Source: UBA11475 sp045593005
Lineage (GTDB): Bacteria; Bacillota; Clostridia; Christensenellales; Borkfalkiaceae
Direction of reading: 5' to 3'
Length of the DNA stretch: 10,782 nt
Assembly: GCA_045593005.1 (NCBI GenBank)
Contig: JAZNVV010000050.1
Location: forward strand, 1-10,782
Below are positions 1 to 6,201 of this stretch, piece by piece. The translations under genes and the position numbers were made by a program. Position 1 is the stretch's first letter. Every line of letters begins with the position of its first letter. The notes under the pieces are model-generated. The model made no database searches, was not told the origin of the DNA, and was given only the letters and a program-made list of their open reading frames with translations.

Positions 1-40
1 GGCGTATCTCATAGGGATTTTTTATCCAAAATAAAAGTAT

Positions 41-85
41 AGCACACTATACTTCACTAAAAGTGAAATGTAGTGTGCTTTTCTT
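41..85 (+). terminator. Terminator-like hairpin, probably of the gene left of the window
   Basis: The bases at 41-58 pair with 62-79 around an AAA loop (59-61). The stem is 18 positions long, with one A-C mismatch and one G-U pair; the outer arm AGCACACTA pairs perfectly with TAGTGTGCT. It is followed by TTTTCTT, a weak U-tract for a + strand transcript, and preceded by AAAATAAAAG, which gives an A/T flank on the other side, so it could also act on the - strand. Frame 2 reads open from the left edge to a TAA at 32-34, which would fit the last codons of an upstream + strand gene ending just before this hairpin, but ten codons are too few to call a gene. Confidence 0.65.
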
Positions 86-109
86 GTCCACAAAAAACAG
101 TATTAAATT

Positions 110-191
110 AGTGATATTTTTAGCTTTGTGGCTAAAAGTTATATTGTTTGCGTTGCAAACAGTTATATTTCGGCAAAGCAAAAGTTATATT
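110..191. repeat. Array of AGTTATATT boxes alternating with short palindromes
   Basis: Three exact copies of AGTTATATT lie at 137-145, 161-169 and 183-191 (starts 24 and 22 bases apart), with a degenerate copy AGTGATATT at 110-118. The spacers are themselves hairpin-like. GTTTGCGTTGCAAAC at 146-160 is a perfect 6-bp stem with a GTT loop, and TAGC/GCTA at 121-124 and 131-134 flank a six-base loop. The last spacer (170-182) is only weakly palindromic. This is not a CRISPR: the units are too short and the spacers are palindromic rather than unique. It may be a small intergenic repeat family, or in RNA form a row of small hairpins. Its function is unknown. Confidence 0.7.
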
Positions 192-348
192 AAATAAATC
201 CAAAAATGTATTTTACTTGATTTTTTATTGAATGGTATTGTTTTGTATAGGAACGGTAGTGCGAAAACGTGCCAAAGGGCAATTTTTTTACATAATTTTC
301 CATTTTTTATCAAAAAGTAAAAGATAAAAGTTGAATTATATAATGTAG
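192..348. other. AT-rich intergenic stretch, no gene recognised
   Basis: I see no ribosome binding site followed by a credible reading frame on the + strand. The only sizeable frame on the - strand (start codon near 373, stop at 185) is a low-complexity F/I/K/Y-rich translation of AT-rich DNA that runs through the promoter-proximal region and into a repeat box. No riboswitch-like or tRNA-like fold was recognised by eye. Confidence 0.5.
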
Positions 349-369
349 ATATATTTTTTAAAAATATAT
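349..369. repeat. Perfect AT-only inverted repeat upstream of the rex promoter
   Basis: ATATATTTTT at 349-358 is the exact reverse complement of AAAAATATAT at 360-369, with a single T between them. It ends 11 bases before the -35 box. It could be a protein-binding palindrome, an A/T-rich UP element for RNA polymerase, or chance in very AT-rich DNA. It does not match the usual Rex operator (TTGTGAA or TTGTTAA half-sites). Confidence 0.4.
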
Positions 370-380
370 ACAATAATTTA

Positions 381-409
381 TTGACAAAATTCGCGCGCAG
401 GTGTACAAT
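381..409 (+). promoter_or_regulatory. Sigma-A/sigma-70 type promoter for the rex operon
   Basis: The -35 box TTGACA (381-386) matches the consensus fully. A 17-base spacer follows, then TACAAT (404-409), which matches TATAAT at five of six positions. The expected transcription start is around 415-417, giving a leader of about 50 bases before the rex start codon. The spacer contains a CGCGCG run (392-397) that stands out in AT-rich surroundings. The leader carries a direct repeat of TTTTAGGTA (434-442 and 448-456). No convincing Rex operator is visible between 300 and 468, so autoregulation is not shown by the sequence. Confidence 0.8.
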
Positions 410-468
410 ATATTAGATAAAATATGTAATCAGTTTTAGGTATTATTTTTTAGGTAAGGGGACGTTAA

Positions 469-1128
469 ATGGTAAAGCCTAATAAAGTTGTTTCAAATGC
501 AACGCTTAAACGTTTGCCGATATATTTAAGATATTTGCAAAGGCTAAACGGGGTGGACTATATTTCATCTGTAACGATAGCTGAACATTTGAAGTTGAAC
601 TCTGTTCAAGTTAAAAAAGATATTGCGTTGGTAAGCTCGGTAGGTGGTAAACCAAAAGTAGGGTTTAAATTATCCCGACTTATAAAGGATATTGAAGATT
701 TTTTAGGATGTAACAATTCGCAAAACGCTTGTCTTGTTGGCGTTGGTAAATTAGGTAGCGCGCTTTTATTTTACAAGGGTTTTGAAAAGTACGGACTTAA
801 AATAGTTGCCGGGTTTGACGTTAACGAAGATCTTTTTGGTAAGGAGGTTGGAGGGACTGTCGTTTACCCGATGGCAGATTTGTCTTCTTACGTAAAAGAG
901 AATAAAATTTATATGGCAGTTATAGCCGTTCAAAGCAAAGACGCGCAAGCAGTTGCCGATAAACTTGTAGAAGCCGGTATACTTGCTATTATGAACTTTG
1001 CGTCTGAACGTTTGAAGGTGCCTGAATACGTAGCAGTACAAAGTGTGGATATGGCGGCATCCCTCGCGATACTTTCCACAAAACTCAAAGTAATACTTGA
1101 CAATAAAGAAAATAAAAATTTAACATAA
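469..1128 (+). CDS. rex: Redox-sensing transcriptional repressor Rex
   Basis: Rex binds promoter operators when NAD+ is plentiful and lets go when NADH rises, so it controls fermentative and NADH-reoxidising genes. The 219 residues match the family layout. An N-terminal winged helix starts with the characteristic ATLKRLPIYLRYL (11-23) and has a wing GGKPKVGF (59-66). A Rossmann domain follows with GVGKLG (91-96) and the FD pair (116-117) at the end of the second strand, typical of NAD(H) preference. The C-terminal part includes NFASERLKVPEYV (176-188) and the helix that swaps between subunits. Length is normal. The start has AAGGGG seven bases upstream. It is the first gene after the promoter and lies 20 bases before fumC, so it is probably co-transcribed with the enzymes it may regulate. 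It is more AT-rich than the downstream genes. Confidence 0.93.
   Translation: MVKPNKVVSNATLKRLPIYLRYLQRLNGVDYISSVTIAEHLKLNSVQVKKDIALVSSVGGKPKVGFKLSRLIKDIEDFLGCNNSQNACLVGVGKLGSALLFYKGFEKYGLKIVAGFDVNEDLFGKEVGGTVVYPMADLSSYVKENKIYMAVIAVQSKDAQAVADKLVEAGILAIMNFASERLKVPEYVAVQSVDMAASLAILSTKLKVILDNKENKNLT
1097..1126 (+). promoter_or_regulatory. Possible weak internal promoter at the end of rex
   Basis: TTGACA (1097-1102) lies inside the last codons of rex, followed after 18 bases by TAACAT (1121-1126), which matches the -10 consensus at four of six positions. If real, transcription would start about 16 bases before fumC, leaving its ribosome binding site intact and letting fumC and the genes behind it be expressed without rex. 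The match is partial and could be coincidence in a codon-constrained region. Confidence 0.25.
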
Positions 1129-1148
1129 AAACATAGAGGAGAAAAACA

Positions 1149-2525
1149 ATGGAATTCCGTATTGAAAGAGATTCAATGGGCGAAATGCAAGTGCCAGCTG
1201 ACAGATACTGGGCAGCGCAAACGCAAAGAAGTTTCCAAAACTTTAAAATCGGTGGCGAAATAATGCCACGTGAAATTACTTCGGCGTTTGGTATACTTAA
1301 AAAAGCAGCCGCAATCGCAAACAACGCGCTTGGTAAACTTTCTGATGAAAAACTTAAATACCTTTCACTTGCTGCTGACGAAGTTGCGAAGGGTGAATTA
1401 AACGATCACTTCCCACTCGTAGTATGGCAAACAGGTAGTGGCACGCAGTCAAACATGAATGCAAACGAAGTAATTGCTAACAGAGCAAACGAACTTGCTG
1501 GCAAAAAACTTCTTCACCCAAATGACGATATTAATATGTCGCAAAGCAGTAACGACACTTTCCCAACGGCAATGCATATTGCGGCAGTCGTTGCTATCGA
1601 AGATAAACTTGCACCTGCTATTGATAAACTTATTGCAACCTTTGATAGACTTGAAAAGGAAAACAAAGGTATTGTAAAGAGTGGTAGAACACACCTTCAA
1701 GACGCAGTTCCTATTTCGTTTGCGCAGGAAATTAGTGGTTGGAAGCAGATGCTTATCGAAACCAAGGAAATGATTTTGACAACAGTTCCTAAACTTTCAC
1801 AGTTGGCGCTTGGTGGCACGGCAGTAGGTACGGGACTTAATGCACCTAAAGGCTTTGACCAAGAAGTTGCTAAACAAGTTTCTATCATTACGGGTAAAAA
1901 GTTCGTAACTGCTCCAAACAAGTTCCACGCTTTAACTTCAAAGGACGCTCTCGTGTTTGCTCACGGTGCTATGAAGGCTTTGGCTTGTAACCTTATGAAG
2001 ATTGCTAACGACGTTCGTTGGCTTGCATCTGGTCCACGTTGTGGTATTGGTGAAATTTTCATTCCAGAAAACGAACCGGGTAGTTCGATTATGCCAGGCA
2101 AGGTAAACCCAACTCAATGTGAATCGTTAACAATGGTTGCCGTTCAAGTTATGGCAAACGACGTTGCTGTTACAATGGGTGCATCACAAGGTAATTTTGA
2201 ACTCAACGTATTTATGCCAGTAATTATCTATAACTTTTTACAGTCTGCAAAGATTTTGGCAGAAGGCATTATATCGTTTAATGATAACTGTGCGTTTGGT
2301 ATCACAGCAAATAAGGAAAAGATGGCGCATAACCTTCACAATTCGTTAATGCTTGTTACAGCGCTCAACCCTTATATCGGTTACGATAACGCTGCAAAGA
2401 CTTCAAAACTTGCTTATAAGGAAAACATTTCGCTTAAAGAAGCTTGCGTAAAATTAGGCTTTTTAACGGCAGAAAAGTTTGACGAAGTATTCCATCCGGA
2501 AGAAATGGCAAAGGAAGAAGAATAA
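1149..2525 (+). CDS. fumC: Class II fumarate hydratase (fumarase C)
   Basis: This enzyme catalyses reversible hydration of fumarate to L-malate in the cytosol without an iron-sulfur cluster, as a homotetramer. The 458-residue length is usual for FumC. Visible family motifs are GSGTQSNMNANEV (96-108), SSNDTFPT (133-140), GRTHLQDA (179-186) with catalytic-site His182, and the superfamily signature GSSIMPGKVNP (311-321), with the mobile-loop serine near 312-313 plus Lys318 and Asn320. The substrate-specific details (TGSGTQ, THLQDA) favour fumarase over aspartase or argininosuccinate lyase, although aspartase is a close relative. The ribosome binding site AGAGGAG sits seven bases before ATG. Lying between rex and an Hdr-Flx-fumarate-reductase set, it most likely works in the malate-to-fumarate direction and supplies the reductase. 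Confidence 0.93.
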   Translation: MEFRIERDSMGEMQVPADRYWAAQTQRSFQNFKIGGEIMPREITSAFGILKKAAAIANNALGKLSDEKLKYLSLAADEVAKGELNDHFPLVVWQTGSGTQSNMNANEVIANRANELAGKKLLHPNDDINMSQSSNDTFPTAMHIAAVVAIEDKLAPAIDKLIATFDRLEKENKGIVKSGRTHLQDAVPISFAQEISGWKQMLIETKEMILTTVPKLSQLALGGTAVGTGLNAPKGFDQEVAKQVSIITGKKFVTAPNKFHALTSKDALVFAHGAMKALACNLMKIANDVRWLASGPRCGIGEIFIPENEPGSSIMPGKVNPTQCESLTMVAVQVMANDVAVTMGASQGNFELNVFMPVIIYNFLQSAKILAEGIISFNDNCAFGITANKEKMAHNLHNSLMLVTALNPYIGYDNAAKTSKLAYKENISLKEACVKLGFLTAEKFDEVFHPEEMAKEEE

Positions 2526-2539
2526 TTTAGTAAAATAAA

Positions 2540-2565
2540 CCGTTCGGCGTTAACAGCGCCGACGG
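2540..2565. other. Stem-loop in the fumC-hdrB gap, no U-tract
   Basis: CCG (2540-2542) pairs with CGG (2563-2565), and TCGGCG (2544-2549) pairs with CGCCGA (2557-2562), with one bulged T (2543), an optional closing U-G pair and a loop around TAACA. On the + strand it is followed by AAAAATAAAG, so it is not a standard terminator. It may stabilise the downstream mRNA, mark a processing site or set a different dose of fumC relative to the Hdr-Flx genes. On the - strand it would be followed by a T-rich run, but there is no - strand gene to terminate. Confidence 0.6.
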
Positions 2566-2586
2566 AAAAATAAAGAGGAAATTTAT

Positions 2587-3366
2587 ATGGAATTTAAGTA
2601 TTATCCAGGCTGTACGTTAAAAGCAAAGGGTAAAGACCTTGACATATATGCAAGAAAGTGCGCAGAAGTTCTTGGATTTGAAATGCAGGAAATTAAGGAC
2701 TGGCAATGTTGTGGTGGTTGCTACACCACGGCACAGGACGAAATCGCAACGAAGCTTTCTTCCATAAGAGCGCTTGTTGACGCTAAAAACGAAGGCAAGG
2801 AATTGTTGACGCTTTGCTCTGCTTGTCATAACGTAATTAAGAGGGTGAATAACGATATGGCTCATAACGAGTATTTTAACACCCGTGTAAACAACTACTT
2901 AAAACTTGACACGCCTTATAACGGTGAAACGACTGTTTTACATTATCTTGAAGTTTTACGTGATAAAATCGGTTTCGACAAGATTAAGGAAAAGGTTGTA
3001 AACCCACTTAAAGGCAGAAAAATCGGCGCATACTACGGTTGCTTATTATTAAGACCTAGTGGCGTAATGGCTTTCGACAATGCTGAAAACCCAACGATTT
3101 TAGAAGATTTCATCAAAGCAATAGGCGCTACACCGGTTATTTACCAAATGCGTAACGAGTGTTGTGGTGCGTACTGCACGGTGGAAGATAAAGCCATTCC
3201 TCAAAAGAAGGCTAAAAAGATTATTGAAAACGCTAAAGGCAAGGGTGCTGAAGAACTTATTACAGCATGTCCGTTATGTCTTTATAACCTAAAAGTTAAC
3301 GGCGCTAACGAAATCAAAGTTACCTATTTTACAGAACTTTTAGCAGAAGCGCTTGGCGTTAAATAG
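2587..3366 (+). CDS. hdrB: Heterodisulfide reductase subunit B-like protein (HdrB), two CCG domains
   Basis: HdrB is the terminal catalytic subunit of Hdr complexes, where two noncubane [4Fe-4S] clusters cleave a disulfide. Both cysteine-rich (CCG) domains are complete in this 259-residue protein. Domain 1 has Cys9, Cys41-Cys42 and Cys77-x-x-Cys80; domain 2 has Cys152, Cys192-Cys193 and Cys228-x-x-Cys231, with spacings (31/34 and 39/34 residues) close to the family pattern. Length is slightly short of archaeal HdrB. No membrane segment or signal peptide is visible. AGAGGA lies seven bases before the start. Its physiological disulfide is unknown: nothing suggests methanogenesis, and no DsrC gene is in view. 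Its position in an operon that ends in a fumarate-reductase pair suggests it may hand electrons to that pair directly, or reduce a dithiol carrier. The CCG fold also occurs in GlpC, LutA/LldE and TfrB; the separate HdrC and HdrA partners argue for HdrB. Confidence 0.9.
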   Translation: MEFKYYPGCTLKAKGKDLDIYARKCAEVLGFEMQEIKDWQCCGGCYTTAQDEIATKLSSIRALVDAKNEGKELLTLCSACHNVIKRVNNDMAHNEYFNTRVNNYLKLDTPYNGETTVLHYLEVLRDKIGFDKIKEKVVNPLKGRKIGAYYGCLLLRPSGVMAFDNAENPTILEDFIKAIGATPVIYQMRNECCGAYCTVEDKAIPQKKAKKIIENAKGKGAEELITACPLCLYNLKVNGANEIKVTYFTELLAEALGVK

Positions 3367-3376
3367 GGAGGGAAGT

Positions 3377-3766
3377 ATGGAAAATAAGCAAAACTTAAGA
3401 GCTGAAATTGAAAGAATGACGAATACTTCTGTGCTCAAGTGCATGCGTTGTGGTAAGTGTACTGCTACGTGTCCAAACTATGACGAAATGGAATATCACC
3501 CACACCAGTTCATTTACCTTATTGAAAGAGGTCAAACGGAAAAGCTTTTAGAAAGTGATTCTATTTTCAAGTGTTTATCTTGTATGGCGTGCGTTGAAAG
3601 ATGTCCACGTCAAGTTGAGCCTGCTAGCATTATCGAAGCAGTTCGCTTATTAAAGATAAGACAGCAAGGCAAAAATCACTTCAAGCCAGAACAGGTGGCA
3701 ACGATACTTGATGAAGAACTTCCTGCACAGGCATTAACTAGTGCATTCAGAAAATACAGCAAATAA
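3377..3766 (+). CDS. hdrC: Heterodisulfide reductase subunit C-like protein (HdrC), two [4Fe-4S] clusters
   Basis: HdrC is the small ferredoxin-like subunit that carries electrons from HdrA to HdrB. The 129 residues have two classical motifs: Cys22-x2-Cys25-x2-Cys28-x3-Cys32-Pro and Cys66-x2-Cys69-x2-Cys72-x3-Cys76-Pro, separated by a helix-rich linker of about 33 residues (HPHQFIYLIERGQTEKLL), which is the usual HdrC arrangement. I chose the ATG at 3377 because GGGAGGG (3366-3372) lies just upstream; an in-frame ATG at 3353 would put the start inside hdrB and add eight residues of no family character. It begins ten bases after the hdrB stop and is 18 bases from hdrA. It is shorter than many archaeal HdrC proteins, as bacterial versions in Flx-Hdr sets often are. 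Confidence 0.9.
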   Translation: MENKQNLRAEIERMTNTSVLKCMRCGKCTATCPNYDEMEYHPHQFIYLIERGQTEKLLESDSIFKCLSCMACVERCPRQVEPASIIEAVRLLKIRQQGKNHFKPEQVATILDEELPAQALTSAFRKYSK

Positions 3767-3784
3767 TTTAAGAGGAAATATAAT

Positions 3785-5770
3785 ATGAAGAAAATCGGTG
3801 TATTTGTATGTTGGTGTGGTTCAAATATCGCAGCAACGGTTGACGTAAAAGCGGTTGTTGAGGCTATTAAGAAAGAGCCTAACGTCGTTTTTGCTGAAGA
3901 TTATCAGTATATGTGCTCCGAAATCGGTCAGAACATGATGATTGACGCTATCAAAAAGTACAATCTTGACGGCGTTGTAATGTGTACGTGTTCTCCGAGA
4001 ATGCACGAGGCTACTTTCCGTAAGACGGCTGAAAAAGCAGGTCTTAACCCATATATGGTAGAAGTAGCAAATATCCGTGAACAATGTTCTTGGATACATA
4101 AGGATATTGCAGAGGGTACGGAAAAGGCTATCGTTTTAGCAAGAACTGCTATTGCGAAAGTTTTACTTAACGCTCCACTTGTTTCAGGCGAAAGCCACGT
4201 AACAAAGCGCGCCCTCGTTATCGGTGGTGGTATCGCAGGTATTCAGTCTGCGCTTGATATCGCTGATGCAGGTTTTGAAGTTGATATTGTTGAAAAGAAG
4301 CCTTCTATCGGTGGTAAAATGTCACAACTTGATAAAACCTTCCCAACGCTTGACTGTTCGGCTTGTATCTTAACGCCTAAAATGGTTGACGTTGGCGCAC
4401 ACGAAAAAATTAACATTTTCGCTTATAGCGAAATTGAAAACGTTTCGGGCTTTGTTGGCAACTTCAAAGTTCAAATCAGAAAGAAGGCTAGATTTATTGA
4501 CGAAGCAAAGTGTACAGGCTGTGGCGCTTGTACTGAAAAGTGTCCTTCTAAAAAGGCTCCAGACGAATTTAACCAGGGCTTAAACAAAAGACCTGCTATC
4601 TATATTCCGTTTGCGCAAGCCGTTCCACACCTTCCAACAATCGACGCGTCAGTATGTATTAAAAAGTTAACTGGCAAGTGTGGTATTTGTGAAAAGATTT
4701 GTCAAGCAGGCGCTATTAATTACGACCAACAGGACGAAATTATCGAAAGAGAATACGGCGCTATCGTAGTAGCAACAGGCTTTAACATTATCGGTCTTGA
4801 TAACTTTAACGAACTTGGCTATAACGATTGCAAAGACGTTATCACGTCGCTTGAATTTGAAAGATTAACTAACGCAGCAGGTCCAACAAAAGGTCATCTC
4901 ATTTGTCCATCAGATGGTAGAGAACCACAAAAAATCGTATTTGTACAATGCGTAGGTTCAAGAGGTCAAAGACCTTGCGATAAACCATACTGTTCAAAGA
5001 TTTGCTGTATGTACACGGCTAAACACGCAATGCTTTTGAGAGAAAAGCATCCTGAAACGGAAGTTTACGTATTCTATATCGACGTTAGAACGCCTGGTAA
5101 GAACTATGACGAATTCTACCGTCGTGCAGTTGAACAATACGGCGTTCACTACATAAAAGGTCAAGTTGGCAAGGTTATTGAAAAGGACGGCCATTTGGAA
5201 GTTCAAGCATCAGACCTTCTTGCTAATGAACAACTTCATATCGACGCAGACCTTGTAGTATTAGCGGCTGCTGTTGAACCAGACCCAACTGCAAGAAAGA
5301 TTGCTACAATGCTCACGGCAAGTATGGATACGAACGACTTCTTTACCGAAGCACACGCAAAATTAAAGCCTGTAGAATCACCTACGGCAGGTATCTTCTT
5401 ATCGGGCGTATGTCAAGGTCCGAAAGATATTCCTGACACGGTATCACAAGCTGGTGCTGCTGCTGTTAAGGTTATCGGCTTACTTTCTAAAGATACGTTA
5501 AAGAGTAACGCTTGCGTTGCATGTCCGGACGAAAATATGTGTAACGGTTGTTCACTTTGTGCAACGGTTTGTCCTTACGGCGCTATCACTTACGTTGACA
5601 AGGAATTTAGAGTTCCTGGTGGCGTTGTTAAACGTCGTGTATCACAAGTTAACTCGGCAATCTGTCAAGGTTGTGGCGCATGTACAGTAGCATGTATGTC
5701 GGGCGCTATGGACCTTAAAGGATTTACAAATAAAGAAATTATGGCGGAGGTTGAATCGATATGCAAGTAG
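3785..5770 (+). CDS. hdrA: Heterodisulfide reductase subunit A-like protein (HdrA), electron-bifurcating FAD subunit
   Basis: HdrA carries the FAD at which electron pairs are split between ferredoxin and the HdrC/HdrB branch in known complexes. The 661 residues match full-length HdrA. The N-terminal domain has Cys9, Cys11, Cys44, CTCSPRMHE (67-75) and Cys101. A thioredoxin-reductase-like FAD fold follows with GGGIAG (147-152), and DCSACILTPKM (190-200) is a family hallmark. An inserted ferredoxin domain has Cys243/246/249/253 and Cys291/299/302/306. A further cluster region has Cys389, Cys398, Cys403 and Cys407-Cys408, with Lys413 at the place where methanogen HdrA has a lysine near the flavin. 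Two C-terminal [4Fe-4S] motifs are at 586/589/592/596 and 627/630/633/637. All electron-carrying sites appear intact, which supports bifurcation, but bifurcation itself is inferred. The end overlaps flxD by ten bases. Confidence 0.93.
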   Translation: MKKIGVFVCWCGSNIAATVDVKAVVEAIKKEPNVVFAEDYQYMCSEIGQNMMIDAIKKYNLDGVVMCTCSPRMHEATFRKTAEKAGLNPYMVEVANIREQCSWIHKDIAEGTEKAIVLARTAIAKVLLNAPLVSGESHVTKRALVIGGGIAGIQSALDIADAGFEVDIVEKKPSIGGKMSQLDKTFPTLDCSACILTPKMVDVGAHEKINIFAYSEIENVSGFVGNFKVQIRKKARFIDEAKCTGCGACTEKCPSKKAPDEFNQGLNKRPAIYIPFAQAVPHLPTIDASVCIKKLTGKCGICEKICQAGAINYDQQDEIIEREYGAIVVATGFNIIGLDNFNELGYNDCKDVITSLEFERLTNAAGPTKGHLICPSDGREPQKIVFVQCVGSRGQRPCDKPYCSKICCMYTAKHAMLLREKHPETEVYVFYIDVRTPGKNYDEFYRRAVEQYGVHYIKGQVGKVIEKDGHLEVQASDLLANEQLHIDADLVVLAAAVEPDPTARKIATMLTASMDTNDFFTEAHAKLKPVESPTAGIFLSGVCQGPKDIPDTVSQAGAAAVKVIGLLSKDTLKSNACVACPDENMCNGCSLCATVCPYGAITYVDKEFRVPGGVVKRRVSQVNSAICQGCGACTVACMSGAMDLKGFTNKEIMAEVESICK

Positions 5771-6201
5771 AAAATAAAGAATTCAAACCTACAATCGTAG
5801 CATTTTGCTGTAACTGGTGTAGTTACGCAGGCGCTGACCTTGCAGGTTCGGCAAGACTTTCATATCCTGCCGAAGTTAAAATTATAAGAATTCCATGTTC
5901 TTGCAGACTTAATCCTATGTTTATCTTAAAGGCGTTCCAAAGGGGCGCTGACGGTGTGATTTTATGTGGTTGTCACCCAGGCGACTGCCATTACACAACT
6001 GGTAACTATTATGCAAGAAGAAGAATCACGACGCTCTTTTCAATGCTCAACTATTTAGGTATTGAAAAGGAAAGAACAAGAGTGGAATGGGTTTCTGCTG
6101 CTGAAGGCGCAAGATTTGCGTCAGTTATGAACGATTTTGTTGCTACAATCACAGAACTTGGCCCTAATAAGAGATTGGAGGACTTAAGATGCAAGCAATA
6201 A
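5761..6201 (+). CDS. flxD: MvhD/FlxD-family [2Fe-2S] connector subunit
   Basis: MvhD-family proteins bind a [2Fe-2S] cluster and link an electron-input module (a hydrogenase, a formate dehydrogenase or FlxABC) to HdrA. The 146-residue protein has the diagnostic start FCCNWCSYAGAD (15-26) with Cys16, Cys17 and Cys20, then Cys46-x-Cys48, Cys69-x-Cys71-His and Cys76. Length is typical of the standalone protein (about 140). GGAGG at 5746-5750 precedes the ATG, which overlaps the hdrA stop, so the two are likely translationally coupled, as expected for proteins that dock on each other. It also overlaps the next gene by 13 bases. Because no hydrogenase subunits lie nearby and FlxABC-like genes do, the name flxD fits better than mvhD. 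Confidence 0.9.
   Translation: MQVENKEFKPTIVAFCCNWCSYAGADLAGSARLSYPAEVKIIRIPCSCRLNPMFILKAFQRGADGVILCGCHPGDCHYTTGNYYARRRITTLFSMLNYLGIEKERTRVEWVSAAEGARFASVMNDFVATITELGPNKRLEDLRCKQ

Noticed and set aside
1..34. Possible last ten codons of an upstream + strand gene, ending with TAA at 32-34
   Set aside because: The stop just before a terminator-like hairpin is suggestive, but ten codons give no family evidence.
110..191. CRISPR-like array
   Set aside because: The repeated unit is only 9 bases, the spacers are 13-18 bases and mostly palindromic, and no cas gene is present.
185..373. A 62-codon frame on the - strand in the upstream intergenic region
   Set aside because: Low-complexity F/I/K/Y/L translation of AT-rich DNA, no convincing ribosome binding site, and it runs over the AT palindrome and into a repeat box. 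It looks like chance.
434..456. Direct repeat TTTTAGGTA in the rex leader as an operator or riboswitch
   Set aside because: Two short copies in AT-rich DNA, with no supporting structure; kept only as a note in the promoter entry.
3353..3376. Earlier in-frame start for hdrC inside the end of hdrB
   Set aside because: The ATG at 3377 has a strong GGGAGGG site at the right distance, and the extra residues have no HdrC character.
2587..5770. Archaeal (methanogen) origin because of the hdrABC genes
   Set aside because: Bacterial promoter elements, Shine-Dalgarno spacing, Rex and the Flx genes point to a bacterium; hdr genes are common in anaerobic bacteria.
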